This document shows, piece by piece, positions 53,776-63,024 of a stretch of DNA of 64,000 bases. The DNA is from Bacteroidota bacterium (lineage in GTDB: Bacteria; Bacteroidota; Bacteroidia; Bacteroidales; Cfx3-03), in assembly GCA_013390605.1 (NCBI GenBank), contig JACAUB010000001.1:190077-254076 (forward strand), in the 5' to 3' direction. A program made the translations under genes and the position numbers. The notes beneath the pieces are model-generated. The model ran no database searches. It saw only the letters and a list, made by a program, of their open reading frames with translations, and was not told the origin of the DNA. Position 1 is the stretch's first letter. Every line of letters begins with the position of its first letter.

Positions 53776-54582
53776 TCAGCTTATTTGCTTGTAGATTCTT
53801 GATGCAAAGCAGTGTAAAAAGTTTAGTGTTGCCTCTTTCGACTCGATGAATCCCATATGGCCAACATCTGCCAGTATTAATACTTCACAGTGTTTGGGTA
53901 AAACTGACTGTTCTAACGCTTTCGAGACAGCCATTTTACTATCATCCTTGCCCAGAATAAAGAATACGGGCTGTGGGGTTATCGCTAAGAACGCAAGCTT
54001 AGATTCGCGATCACGCATCCCGGCTTGAGCAGCAATGATAGAGGGGGCTTTCATCGTTCCTGCTATTGTCTGTAGCTGTTTTATCTGTTCGGGATATAGC
54101 GATTTGTTTTTCTCGGCAAACAGATCGGGGATGAATTGGTTTACCCACGAGATATAGTTTTTTCGAAGGATCGTTATTACACGGTCGCGATTTTGTTTCC
54201 CTTCAGCTGTGTCAGTATCGGCATGCGAATGGAAAAACCCAAATCCTTTTACTTTCTCTGGGTGTTTCTCTGCCAGATGGATTGCTACATAACCACCCAT
54301 TGAATGACCGGCAACTACACATTGTTTAATCTTCAAATGGTTTAATACTGCATCAACACTATCAGCCATCATCTCCATGCTGTTGATCTCTCCCAGATCG
54401 CCTGACTCACCATGCCCGGGTAAATCTATAGTAACAACCTGAAATGTAGCTGATAGTTCTTTGCTAAAATCGTCCCAGATCTCAAGTGATTCAAGAAAGC
54501 CATGGAGTAGAACAATAACTTTACCCAGCCCTTCCACTTTATAGTGGATGGGCTGGGATTGAAATGTGATAAAATCGTTCAT
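53776..54582 (-). CDS. Alpha/beta-hydrolase
   Basis: 268-residue single-domain hydrolase. Oxyanion-hole region VLLHGFLESLEIWDD, nucleophile elbow AGHSMGGYV, and a C-terminal histidine in ADVGHMGFIES; the acid is probably the Asp in LGKDDSKMA. The substrate is unknown; BioH-, MenH- and esterase-like members share this pattern. It begins one base after the M24 peptidase stop (downstream on the minus strand), so co-transcription is nearly certain. Confidence 0.88.
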   Translation of the reverse strand: MNDFITFQSQPIHYKVEGLGKVIVLLHGFLESLEIWDDFSKELSATFQVVTIDLPGHGESGDLGEINSMEMMADSVDAVLNHLKIKQCVVAGHSMGGYVAIHLAEKHPEKVKGFGFFHSHADTDTAEGKQNRDRVITILRKNYISWVNQFIPDLFAEKNKSLYPEQIKQLQTIAGTMKAPSIIAAQAGMRDRESKLAFLAITPQPVFFILGKDDSKMAVSKALEQSVLPKHCEVLILADVGHMGFIESKEATLNFLHCFASRIYKQIS

Positions 54583-54583
54583 G

Positions 54584-55972
54584 CTATTTTGCCATTATTG
54601 CTTCTACCTCAGCAACGGTTTTAGGAATGGGTGTTCCCAAAACACGACTACCGGTTTCGGTAACCAGTATATCATCTTCAATGCGGATACCACCAAAATC
54701 TTTATAGGTTTCCACCTTGTCGTAATTAATAAACTCAGTAAACTTACCCTCGCTCTTCCATTGATCAATTAATTCGGGGATAAAATAGATGCCGGGTTCG
54801 TTGGTAACCATGAAACCGGGTTCTAGTTTACGACCAAATCTTAGGAATGCAGTACCAAATTGTTCACTGGGCCTAAACTCGTCATCGTATCCAACATAAA
54901 TTTGACCAAAACTCTCCATGTCGTGAACATCTAGTCCTAACATGTGTCCCAATCCATGAGGTAAAAACATGGCATGTGCACCATTTGCAACAGCCTCTTT
55001 AACATCACCCTTCATGATGCCTAAATCTTTCAAGCCTTGTGCAATCGTCTCTGCTGCAATAGTATGGCAGTCACGATAAGGTGTGCCAGGTTTGGTTGCG
55101 GCAAAAGCATTTAAGTTAGCGGCTAATACTATTTCGTAAATCTCTTTTTGGCGTTGATTAAATTTTCCACCTACCGGACATGTTCTGGTAATATCCGAAG
55201 CATAATGCAAAGCCGACTCAGCTCCGGCATCTACTAAAAGCATTTGTCCCTCTTTTAAGATGTTGTCGTGGTTATGATTATGCAATGTCTGTCCATTCAC
55301 ACTTAAAATTACAGGAAAAGAAACCGGACCACCATACGAAAGGCTAATCCCCTCTATTGTTCCGGTGATGACTTGTTCTTTTATTCCGGGATAGGCCATC
55401 TTCATGGCGGTGGTATGCATTTTATAGGCAACATCTACCATGCTTTCAACTTCGGCAATCTCTAACAGATCTTTGACAGAGCGAAGTTTTATAACGGCAT
55501 GGGTCAACTCCATGGAAACCGCTTTCTTTAATTGCGAATGGTGGATGCCGAGCCACTGTTCGAGTTGAATCATTGTTTCAGCCCGATAAGGAGGTAGAAA
55601 ATGAACTTTTCTTCCTTTTTGTAGCGCGTCTTTAATGAACGCTTCAAGATTGGCAAGTGGAGCTGTATTTGTTACTCCGACTTTTTTAGCCTGCTCTTCA
55701 ACAGTGGGCTGTGGTCCCATCCAAATGATGTCGTCCATATCAACATCATTGCCGAAAATATAATCTTTTCCGGATTCCAGGTCGATAACACCGGCAAAGT
55801 CGGGATGATCAAGACCAAAGAAATAACTGAAAGTACTATCCTGACGGAATGAGTATGTGTTAGCAAGATAATTGAATGAACATTCCTGATTACCGGGGAA
55901 AAGTAATAATCCCGAGCTCATCTCTTTGCGCAGATTATTACGACGATTAATATAAGATGTGGTTGGAAACAT
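54584..55972 (-). CDS. M24-family aminopeptidase P (Xaa-Pro aminopeptidase)
   Basis: 462 residues. N-terminal creatinase-like domain (about 1-170), then the pita-bread metallopeptidase domain. Metal ligands can be seen in LLVDAGAESALHYASDITRT (two Asp), HGLGHMLGLDVHD (His), NEPGIYF (Glu) and GGIRIEDDILVT (Glu). It removes N-terminal residues before proline. A full promoter lies directly upstream on the minus strand. Confidence 0.93.
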   Translation of the reverse strand: MFPTTSYINRRNNLRKEMSSGLLLFPGNQECSFNYLANTYSFRQDSTFSYFFGLDHPDFAGVIDLESGKDYIFGNDVDMDDIIWMGPQPTVEEQAKKVGVTNTAPLANLEAFIKDALQKGRKVHFLPPYRAETMIQLEQWLGIHHSQLKKAVSMELTHAVIKLRSVKDLLEIAEVESMVDVAYKMHTTAMKMAYPGIKEQVITGTIEGISLSYGGPVSFPVILSVNGQTLHNHNHDNILKEGQMLLVDAGAESALHYASDITRTCPVGGKFNQRQKEIYEIVLAANLNAFAATKPGTPYRDCHTIAAETIAQGLKDLGIMKGDVKEAVANGAHAMFLPHGLGHMLGLDVHDMESFGQIYVGYDDEFRPSEQFGTAFLRFGRKLEPGFMVTNEPGIYFIPELIDQWKSEGKFTEFINYDKVETYKDFGGIRIEDDILVTETGSRVLGTPIPKTVAEVEAIMAK

Positions 55973-55999
55973 GTGATTACAATATTAAATGATTGTTTC

Positions 56000-56028
56000 C
56001 AAAATTACTTAAAATTAAAACGAACCAA
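56000..56028 (-). promoter_or_regulatory. Promoter of the M24 peptidase-hydrolase operon
   Basis: On the minus strand TTG (56026-56028), 18 bases, then TAATTTTG (56000-56007): close to TTG-N19-TAnnTTTG. It is about 28 bases before the start. Confidence 0.55.
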
Positions 56029-56152
56029 TTCGAAAAGATGAAAAAGAATTCAGTACTGTTCTAAAAAGGGATTGTCAATATTTTTTGGTTATATTGAAAT
56101 TAAGGTAAGAAATAGAATGAATGAGCAGGTTTAGATCAACTGGTGCGGATGC

Positions 56153-56190
56153 AGAACGTCATTTTAACCACTTGGGCGAAATCTTCCGAG
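56153..56190. repeat. Degenerate relative of the dispersed element
   Basis: ACGTCATTTTAACCACTTGGGC followed by GAAATCTTCC (read in short pieces) resembles the start and first arm of copies A and B but has no matching right arm. The rest of 56029-56475 is A+T-rich with no gene I can support. Confidence 0.35.
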
Positions 56191-56475
56191 CGTATATTTT
56201 AGTTTGATTATATGTATTAATATATTGATAATAAGTGTATTATATGTGTGCCTTTTTTTACAAGTTGCCTAAATGTTACGATGGGCATTTAACAGATAAT
56301 TCAGCTGAAATAATTAAGACTTTCTGGCTTTTTAGATTTTAATATATGGACCTCAAAAGAATTTATTGGCATTATCAAATATTAATTTTGAAATTATATT
56401 ATTCATGAAATGAGTATGTTAAGAAAAAAATATTCTAAATAATAAGATAAAACCTGCTTATAGGAATCATTATCT

Positions 56476-56483
56476 TATTTTTG
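56476..56483 (+). promoter_or_regulatory. -7 element of the sdhCAB operon
   Basis: TATTTTTG (TAnnTTTG) 75 bases before sdhC. The expected TTG is replaced by CTG at about the right distance, so it is a partial match. Confidence 0.4.
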
Positions 56484-56558
56484 CAAAAACTTAATCATGT
56501 ATCTTTATCAATCAGATAAAAGATTTTAAAAGAATGCAAACCAGGTAAATCAATAAAT

Positions 56559-57218
56559 ATGTATTCATCAATTACAAAAAAAGTCATCATGTCGCTTGCG
56601 GGACTGTTTTTAATAACATTCCTACTGGTGCATCTGGGCCTAAACCTGACACTGTTGTTTGATAAGTCTCGGGAGGTGTTTAATTTAGCAGCCCACTTCA
56701 TGGCAACAAATCCACTAATCAAAGTATTCGAAGTCGTCTTATTTGGTGGTATTCTGATTCACATCTTCTGGGGAATCACGCTCTTTTTTCAAAATAGAGC
56801 TGCACGGCCTCAGCAGTATTATGTTGGTAACAACTCACAGCAATCTGTATTTTCGAAATATATGATTCATACAGGTGTAATAATTTTGGCTTTCCTTGTT
56901 CTCCATCTCATGGACTTTTGGTTTAAAGCTAAATTTATTGGCGGTATGCCTGAAGTTTCGATAGATGGAAAAACATACGAAGACATGGGTTTATTGGTTG
57001 TTGAGAAATTTAAAAACCCAATTTTTGCCTCTATTTATGTTGGCTTTTTATTACTATTAGGCTTTCATTTAGATCATGCTTTTCAGAGTGCTTTACAATC
57101 GATTGGTATAAACCATAGCAAGTACACTCCATTCTTCAAAGCGTTTAGCCGTATTTTGGCAATAATTATTACGGTAGGCTTTATTGCAATTCCTGTGGTT
57201 GTTTATTTTACCTTTTAA
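56559..57218 (+). CDS. sdhC: Succinate dehydrogenase/fumarate reductase cytochrome b subunit
   Basis: Membrane anchor of the b558 (two-heme) type, five transmembrane helices in 219 residues, binding heme and quinone. Typical features: SSITKKVIMSLAGLFLITFLLVHLGLNL (key: VIMSLAGLFLITFLLVHLG), HIFWGI, VLHLMDFW and LLGFHLDHAFQSAL, with histidines in four helices as heme ligands. First gene of the sdhCAB operon; 12 bases to sdhA. Confidence 0.93.
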   Translation: MYSSITKKVIMSLAGLFLITFLLVHLGLNLTLLFDKSREVFNLAAHFMATNPLIKVFEVVLFGGILIHIFWGITLFFQNRAARPQQYYVGNNSQQSVFSKYMIHTGVIILAFLVLHLMDFWFKAKFIGGMPEVSIDGKTYEDMGLLVVEKFKNPIFASIYVGFLLLLGFHLDHAFQSALQSIGINHSKYTPFFKAFSRILAIIITVGFIAIPVVVYFTF

Positions 57219-57230
57219 TCCAGCAGAATT

Positions 57231-59171
57231 ATGTCAGTTTTAGATTCAAAAATACCTGATGGTCCGGTTTCTCAGAAATGGACTAAATATAAAGCAGATG
57301 CAAAGTTGGTAAATCCTTCCAACAAGCGTAAATTGGATGTTATCATCATTGGAACAGGGTTGGCAGGTGCTTCGGCTGCTGCTTCTCTTGGCGAACTAGG
57401 ATATAATGTAAAAGTATTTTGTTATCAGGATAGCCCACGTCGTGCACACAGTATCGCTGCACAAGGTGGTATCAATGCTGCAAAGAATTATCAGAATGAT
57501 GGCGACAGTGTTTACCGACTATTTTATGATACTATTAAGGGAGGCGACTATCGTGCCCGCGAAGGAAATGTTTATCGTTTAGCAGAGGTTAGTAATAATA
57601 TTATAGATCAATGCGTTGCACAGGGTGTCCCATTTGCTCGTGAATATGGCGGACTCCTTGATAATCGCTCTTTTGGCGGTGCTCAGGTTTCGCGTACTTT
57701 TTATGCAAAAGGACAAACCGGACAACAATTATTGTTAGGTGCTTATAGTGCACTGAATCGTCAGATTGCAAAAGGAACGGTAACTGTTTATTCGCGACGG
57801 AATCTTTTAGATATTGTGACTGTTGATGGTAAGGCACGTGGTGTTATTATCCGTAATCTGGTAACCGGAGAGATTGAACGTTATTTTGGTCATGCCGTAG
57901 TGATTGCTTCTGGTGGTTATGGTAATGTTTTTTATCTTTCTACCTATGCTATGGGTGCAAATGCTTCACCGGCATGGATTGCGCATAAAAAAGGTGCTTA
58001 CTTTGGAAATCCTTGTTATGTTCAGATTCACCCAACCTGTATGCCTGTTCATGGTGAATACCAGAGCAAACTAACATTGATGAGCGAAAGCTTACGTAAC
58101 GATGGTCGTATCTGGGTGCCAAAGAATCTGAAAGATGTTGAACGCATCCGTCGTAAAGAATTATCTCCAAATGATATAAAAGAGGAAGACCGCGATTATT
58201 ATCTCGAACGTCGTTATCCTGCCTTTGGAAACCTTGTCCCTCGTGATGTTGCTTCACGTGCAGCTAAAGAACGTACCGATGCCGGTTATGGTGTTAATGA
58301 TACAGGATTAGCTGTTTATCTTGATTTTAAAGATGTTATCTCTCGTATAGGGAAAGAGGCTGTTGCTGCAAAATATGGTAACCTTTTCCAGATGTACGAA
58401 AAGATTAATGACGAAAATCCTTATGAAACGCCTATGATGATTTACCCTGCAACACATTATGCAATGGGTGGTCTTTGGGTTGATTATGAGTTGATGACAA
58501 CCATCCCCGGTCTGTTTGCAGCTGGTGAAGCTAACTTTTCAGATCATGGAGCCAACCGTTTAGGTGCTTCAGCTTTGATGCAGGGATTAGCTGATGGATA
58601 TTTTGTTCTTCCTTATACGTTGAGTAACTACCTGGCCGATGAAATTCGTACCCCACGTATGTCTACCGATATGGAAGAGTTCGTAAAAACAGAGCAAGCG
58701 GTTAAAGATCGCGTTGAAAAGTTTACCGCTATAAAGGGAACTGAGAGTGTTGATAGTTTCCATAAACGTTTGGGAAAAATAATGTGGGACTACTGTGGTA
58801 TGGCTCGTAATGCTGAAGGCTTAAAGAAAGCCCTTACACTCATTCCGGAATTAAGAAAAGAGTTCTGGAAAAACGTAAGAGTACCCGGAGGCAATGATTA
58901 CTATAATCCTGAAATCGAGAAAGCCGGTTATGTTGCTGACTTTCTGGAATTGGGAGAACTTATTGTTCGCGATGCACTTCATCGTGAAGAGTCGTGTGGT
59001 GGTCACTTCCGCGAAGAATTTCAAACGGAAGAGGGCGAAGCACTTCGTAACGATAACGACTTTGCATATGTTGCTGCATGGGAATATAAAGGTGAAAATA
59101 GTATTCCTGAACTTCACAAAGAGACGCTTAAGTTTGAAGCTATTGAACTGAAACAGCGTAATTATAAATAA
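57231..59171 (+). CDS. sdhA: Succinate dehydrogenase/fumarate reductase flavoprotein subunit
   Basis: Catalytic FAD subunit that interconverts succinate and fumarate. FAD-binding [19 protein letters not shown] near residue 38, the covalent-FAD histidine region [15 protein letters not shown], and catalytic motifs [16 protein letters not shown] and [17 protein letters not shown]. 646 residues, the size of Bacteroidota fumarate-reductase/SDH type enzymes. In this phylum the same complex commonly serves fumarate respiration and the oxidative direction; direction here is not known. Confidence 0.96.
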   Translation: MSVLDSKIPDGPVSQKWTKYKADAKLVNPSNKRKLDVIIIGTGLAGASAAASLGELGYNVKVFCYQDSPRRAHSIAAQGGINAAKNYQNDGDSVYRLFYDTIKGGDYRAREGNVYRLAEVSNNIIDQCVAQGVPFAREYGGLLDNRSFGGAQVSRTFYAKGQTGQQLLLGAYSALNRQIAKGTVTVYSRRNLLDIVTVDGKARGVIIRNLVTGEIERYFGHAVVIASGGYGNVFYLSTYAMGANASPAWIAHKKGAYFGNPCYVQIHPTCMPVHGEYQSKLTLMSESLRNDGRIWVPKNLKDVERIRRKELSPNDIKEEDRDYYLERRYPAFGNLVPRDVASRAAKERTDAGYGVNDTGLAVYLDFKDVISRIGKEAVAAKYGNLFQMYEKINDENPYETPMMIYPATHYAMGGLWVDYELMTTIPGLFAAGEANFSDHGANRLGASALMQGLADGYFVLPYTLSNYLADEIRTPRMSTDMEEFVKTEQAVKDRVEKFTAIKGTESVDSFHKRLGKIMWDYCGMARNAEGLKKALTLIPELRKEFWKNVRVPGGNDYYNPEIEKAGYVADFLELGELIVRDALHREESCGGHFREEFQTEEGEALRNDNDFAYVAAWEYKGENSIPELHKETLKFEAIELKQRNYK

Positions 59172-59211
59172 TCGTGAGGTATTTTATTTGTGAACCATTA
59201 AAATTGAAGCT

Positions 59212-59985
59212 ATGAATCTCACTCTCAAAATATGGCGACAGAAAAACGCCAAAACAAAAGGTAAATTTGAATCGTTTAAACTAAATGATATTTCGCCAGA
59301 AGCCTCTTTTCTTGAAATGCTTGATATTTTAAATCAACATTTGATTGATGAAGGAAAAGAACCTGTTGCGTTTGATCATGATTGCCGCGAAGGTATCTGT
59401 GGTACTTGCGGATTATATATTAATGGACGTCCTCATGGTCCCGAAAGAGGCGTTACTACTTGCCAACTTCATATGCGCAAGTTTAAAGATGGCGATACCA
59501 TCGTGATTGAACCATGGCGTGCTAAAGCTTTCCCTATTGTACGCGACCTGGTAGTTGACCGTTCAGCATTCGACTTGATTATGCAGGCTGGTGGGTTTGT
59601 TTCTGTCAATACCGGTAATGCGCCCGACGCTAATGCAGCCCCAATCCCTAAGCTTGATGCTGATCGTGCTTTCGAAGCCGCTGCTTGTATTGGTTGTGGT
59701 GCCTGTGTTGCCGCTTGTAAAAATGCCTCTGCAATGTTGTATGTCTCAGCAAAGGTTTCTCACCTGGCACTCTTGCCACAAGGGAAAATTGAAGCTGCCG
59801 AGCGTGTACAGAAAATGGTTGCTAAAATGGACGAACTTGGTTTTGGAAATTGCACCAATACCTATGCCTGTGAATTTGAATGTCCAAAAAATATATCAGT
59901 TTCAAATATTGCCCGAATGAACAGAGAGTTTTTAAGTGCAAAGCTATTTGCCGAAAATCCTTCTGCTATTGATATGGGCGATTAA
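59212..59985 (+). CDS. sdhB: Succinate dehydrogenase/fumarate reductase iron-sulfur subunit
   Basis: Carries the three Fe-S clusters between flavin and quinone. 2Fe-2S ligands in [20 protein letters not shown] (key: CREGICGTC), then the 4Fe-4S and 3Fe-4S motifs [11 protein letters not shown] and [12 protein letters not shown]. 257 residues. Cluster spacing is complete, with no missing ligand. It lies 40 bases after sdhA; the next gene, holB, follows after 23 bases but is probably a separate function. Confidence 0.96.
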   Translation: MNLTLKIWRQKNAKTKGKFESFKLNDISPEASFLEMLDILNQHLIDEGKEPVAFDHDCREGICGTCGLYINGRPHGPERGVTTCQLHMRKFKDGDTIVIEPWRAKAFPIVRDLVVDRSAFDLIMQAGGFVSVNTGNAPDANAAPIPKLDADRAFEAAACIGCGACVAACKNASAMLYVSAKVSHLALLPQGKIEAAERVQKMVAKMDELGFGNCTNTYACEFECPKNISVSNIARMNREFLSAKLFAENPSAIDMGD

Positions 59986-60008
59986 TTGGACATTAACTTT
60001 ATCTTTAA

Positions 60009-61163
60009 ATGTTATTCAGCGAAATAGTTGGTAATACCGCTGCTAAGCGGCGACTGATACAAACAGTTCGCGAAAGCCGTGTAAGTCATGCGCAGTTATT
60101 CCTTGGTCCTGAAGGATCAGGGAAACTGCAGCTTGCCTTGGCTTATGCACAATTTATCAATTGTAAATCACGTACTGAAACTGATTCGTGCGGGGTCTGT
60201 CCATCTTGTGCAAAATATAATAAACTCATCCATCCCGATCTCCATTTTGTCTTTCCAACTGCCAAGTCGGGTGATGCAAAACCTTTGAGTAAAAACTTTA
60301 TGAAACAGTGGCGAGAATATATTCTTGCCAACGACTGTCATGCTTCTTTCAACGATTGGATTAGTTTTATTGGTGTTGAACGAAAACAGGCTATTATTAA
60401 TGCTGAAGATTGTACAGAGATCATCAAAACCTTAAGTTATAAACAGTACGAATCGGAGTACAAGGTAATGATCATCTGGATGACCGAAAAGCTGTTTCAC
60501 TCAGCAGCTCCCAAACTGCTGAAAATACTTGAAGAGCCACCCGAAAAGACTCTGTTTCTATTGATTGCAGAAGATCAGGACCAGATTTTAAATACAATCT
60601 TATCACGCGCTCAACTTTTTAAGATTAGTAAATTAACCGACGATGAGTTAGCTGTTGCCTTGAAACAGAAATTTACTGTCGATACTACTATGCTACAAAG
60701 GACTATAAATCTATCAAATGGTAATTTTGTTGCAGCCCAGCATACGTTAAACCAGATTGACGATGAGCGTCAATACTTTGATCTGTTTACAAACTGGATG
60801 CGTGCTTGTTATACCAACAATATCGTTAAGGTAAATGAGTTCATGTCTGAGTTTTCCAAAATGAGTCGCGAAAGCCAGAAGTCCTTTCTTTCTTATGGAT
60901 TGAATGTTTTACGCGAATGTTTTATCTATAATCTTAGTCGGGTTTCACAACCACGACTCGACGAACAGGAGCAAACTTTTGTTTCTAAATTTGCGGCTTT
61001 TGTAACTTCTGCGAATATTGAATTCTTTAATAAGACCGTAAATGATGCTATTTCGCATGTAGAACGAAATGCTAATGCCAATATTCTATTCGTTGATGTA
61101 TCATTGACGATGCATAAAATTATAAAAATGGCAGTTGCACCTCAAGTTGGCATTAAAAAATAG
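60009..61163 (+). CDS. holB: DNA polymerase III delta' subunit
   Basis: Clamp-loader subunit. P-loop-like GPEGSGKLQ near residue 38, the zinc-finger cysteines in CGVCPSCAKYNKL near residue 60, and FHSAAPKLLKILEEPPEKTLFLLIAED with SRAQLF, which mark the delta'/gamma family (key: KLLKILEEPP, SRAQ). 384 residues. Two bases off the canonical GKT in the P-loop (GKL) are normal for delta', which does not hydrolyse ATP. Next gene is ricT, in conserved order. Confidence 0.93.
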   Translation: MLFSEIVGNTAAKRRLIQTVRESRVSHAQLFLGPEGSGKLQLALAYAQFINCKSRTETDSCGVCPSCAKYNKLIHPDLHFVFPTAKSGDAKPLSKNFMKQWREYILANDCHASFNDWISFIGVERKQAIINAEDCTEIIKTLSYKQYESEYKVMIIWMTEKLFHSAAPKLLKILEEPPEKTLFLLIAEDQDQILNTILSRAQLFKISKLTDDELAVALKQKFTVDTTMLQRTINLSNGNFVAAQHTLNQIDDERQYFDLFTNWMRACYTNNIVKVNEFMSEFSKMSRESQKSFLSYGLNVLRECFIYNLSRVSQPRLDEQEQTFVSKFAAFVTSANIEFFNKTVNDAISHVERNANANILFVDVSLTMHKIIKMAVAPQVGIKK

Positions 61164-61171
61164 TACTTTTG
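61164..61171 (+). promoter_or_regulatory. -7 element upstream of ricT
   Basis: TACTTTTG (TAnnTTTG), starting one base after the holB stop and about 98 bases before ricT. The nearest TTG is at 14-base spacing, shorter than usual. Confidence 0.35.
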
Positions 61172-61268
61172 TAATTCGGTCTGAATTTGTTGTTTACTGT
61201 ATATACAGGAGTTTATCTCTTGCTTTATTGGTTTACCTTTACAGGCTTGTCAATGAATACTTGATAAA

Positions 61269-62405
61269 ATGGAACAAATCGAACAAGAACAAGATTATAA
61301 TATAGGTCCTAAGGATAAACTTCCTGAAAATGCATTTCAAACCCGCGGTTGTTGTAAAGCACCGAAGGACTTGAAGAGAGGTGAACAGGTTTTTGATCAC
61401 GGCTGTTGCAAATTGGATGCCTACGACTGGTTAAAAGATATAACCATTGCTACTGGTCAGCGTCGTTTTGATGCTGTTGAGGTGCGTTTTAAAAACAATC
61501 GAAAAGATTTCTACAGACTTCCTCCTGATCTTGATTTACATATAGGTGATATTGTTGCTGTAGAAGCTTCGCCGGGACACGATATTGGAGTGATTACACT
61601 TACAGGAGAAGTGGTGAAATATCAAATGGTTAAACGTAAAGTCGATCCATTTTCCGCTGAATTGAAAAAAGTGTATCGTAAAGCACGGCTTACCGATATC
61701 GAAAAATGGATTAATGCTGTAAGTAAGGAAGAGAAAGCAATTTATCATACCCGCCGAACTGCTGCTGATCTTAATCTGAAGATGAAGGTTAACGATGTAG
61801 AATTTCAAGGCGATGATACAAAGGCTATTTTTTATTATACTGCCGAAGATCGTGTTGACTTTCGTGAGTTGATAAAATCGTTGGCTGAACAATTCCGCGT
61901 ACGTATTGAGATGCGTCAGATTGGTGTTCGTCAGGAAGCCAGTCGCTTAGGTGGTATTGGTTCATGTGGTCGTGAGTTGTGTTGTAGCACATGGTTAACA
62001 AGTTTTGAAAGTGTTACAACAAACGCAGCTCGTGTTCAACAGTTATCGTTGAATCCGCAGAAGTTAGCAGGACAATGTGGAAAGTTAAAGTGTTGCCTTA
62101 ACTATGAATACGAAACGTATGTTGATGCACTTCAGCATTTCCCTGATAGCTCTATCACGCTAAAAACAAAGAAGGGTGATGCTATTCATCAGAAATCAGA
62201 TATTTTCAAAAAGGCCATGTGGTATTCATATACCAACGATCAACAGAATCTGTTGATGATGGATGCTTCTAAAGTTGCTGAGATTATTGAGATGAATAAG
62301 CGAGGAGAGATTCCTGAAAATCTGGAAGATCTTGCAATTAAACTCGAAGCCAAAGTTGAAGAGCAGCAGGCTAGTGCCGACGATTTGAGACGCATTGGCT
62401 CCTGA
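61269..62405 (+). CDS. ricT: PSP1-domain regulatory iron-sulfur protein RicT
   Basis: RicT (YaaT) homologue: subunit of the Fe-S Ric complex known in Bacillus to affect RNA maturation. 378 residues with conserved cysteines RGCCKAPKD, HGCCKLDAYDWL near the start, and the PSP1 region with GSCGRELCCSTWLTSFE and GQCGKLKCCLNYEYE (key: GRELCC, GKLKCC). The N-terminal extra cysteine pair is typical of Bacteroidota. Conserved neighbour of gldH and holB. Confidence 0.93.
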   Translation: MEQIEQEQDYNIGPKDKLPENAFQTRGCCKAPKDLKRGEQVFDHGCCKLDAYDWLKDITIATGQRRFDAVEVRFKNNRKDFYRLPPDLDLHIGDIVAVEASPGHDIGVITLTGEVVKYQMVKRKVDPFSAELKKVYRKARLTDIEKWINAVSKEEKAIYHTRRTAADLNLKMKVNDVEFQGDDTKAIFYYTAEDRVDFRELIKSLAEQFRVRIEMRQIGVRQEASRLGGIGSCGRELCCSTWLTSFESVTTNAARVQQLSLNPQKLAGQCGKLKCCLNYEYETYVDALQHFPDSSITLKTKKGDAIHQKSDIFKKAMWYSYTNDQQNLLMMDASKVAEIIEMNKRGEIPENLEDLAIKLEAKVEEQQASADDLRRIGS

Positions 62406-62537
62406 TTTCATCCATAAATCGTTTGTTTTTAGTGGTTCGATGGAACTTGCATGTTAAATATTCGTCAGCATTTGAGTTTATAAAATATGCTCGTTCCATA
62501 TTCATAATATTTTGAACGTTCATTCGTTATTATTGGC

Positions 62538-63002
62538 ATGAAAAAACTGTTTGTCTTTGTTCTCCTTTCTATTGTATTACTCTCTTGTGAAAAAAATATA
62601 TTTTTTCAGGAGACACAAAAAATACAGGGTGAAAAATGGACTACTAATCAACCCTGTACTTTTAAGGTGGGTGTTTCTGATATTAACAGATCTTACGATT
62701 TTTATATTAATACTAGAAATACAACAGATTATAAGTACAGTAATATTTTTCTCTTTCTCAAAACTTCATTTCCAGGAGGTACCTCTTCTGTGGATACATT
62801 AGAAGTGAACCTTGCTCAGCCTGATGGTAAATGGTTGGGTACTGGTTTTGGAAGATTGAAATATCTTAGAGTCCCTATCAAAACAGCCGTTCGATTTCGT
62901 AGACCAGGCACCTATAAATTTTCCTTCCAGCAAGCAATGCGTGGAGATATTGAAGGAATTGCAGACTTTGGTTTGAGAATTGAAAATAATCCGTCGAAGT
63001 GA
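62538..63002 (+). CDS. gldH: Gliding-motility lipoprotein GldH
   Basis: 154-residue lipoprotein; lipobox VLLSC near residue 17, followed by EKNIFFQETQKIQGEKWT and a beta-sandwich-like body (YDFYINTRNTTDYKYSNIFLFL). GldH is required for gliding and for stability of other Gld proteins in Flavobacterium johnsoniae but is also found in non-gliding Bacteroidota, so motility cannot be inferred from it alone. It is followed after 22 bases by the PBP1A gene. Confidence 0.88.
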   Translation: MKKLFVFVLLSIVLLSCEKNIFFQETQKIQGEKWTTNQPCTFKVGVSDINRSYDFYINTRNTTDYKYSNIFLFLKTSFPGGTSSVDTLEVNLAQPDGKWLGTGFGRLKYLRVPIKTAVRFRRPGTYKFSFQQAMRGDIEGIADFGLRIENNPSK

Positions 63003-63024
63003 TCCACTAGAAATACTGAATTAA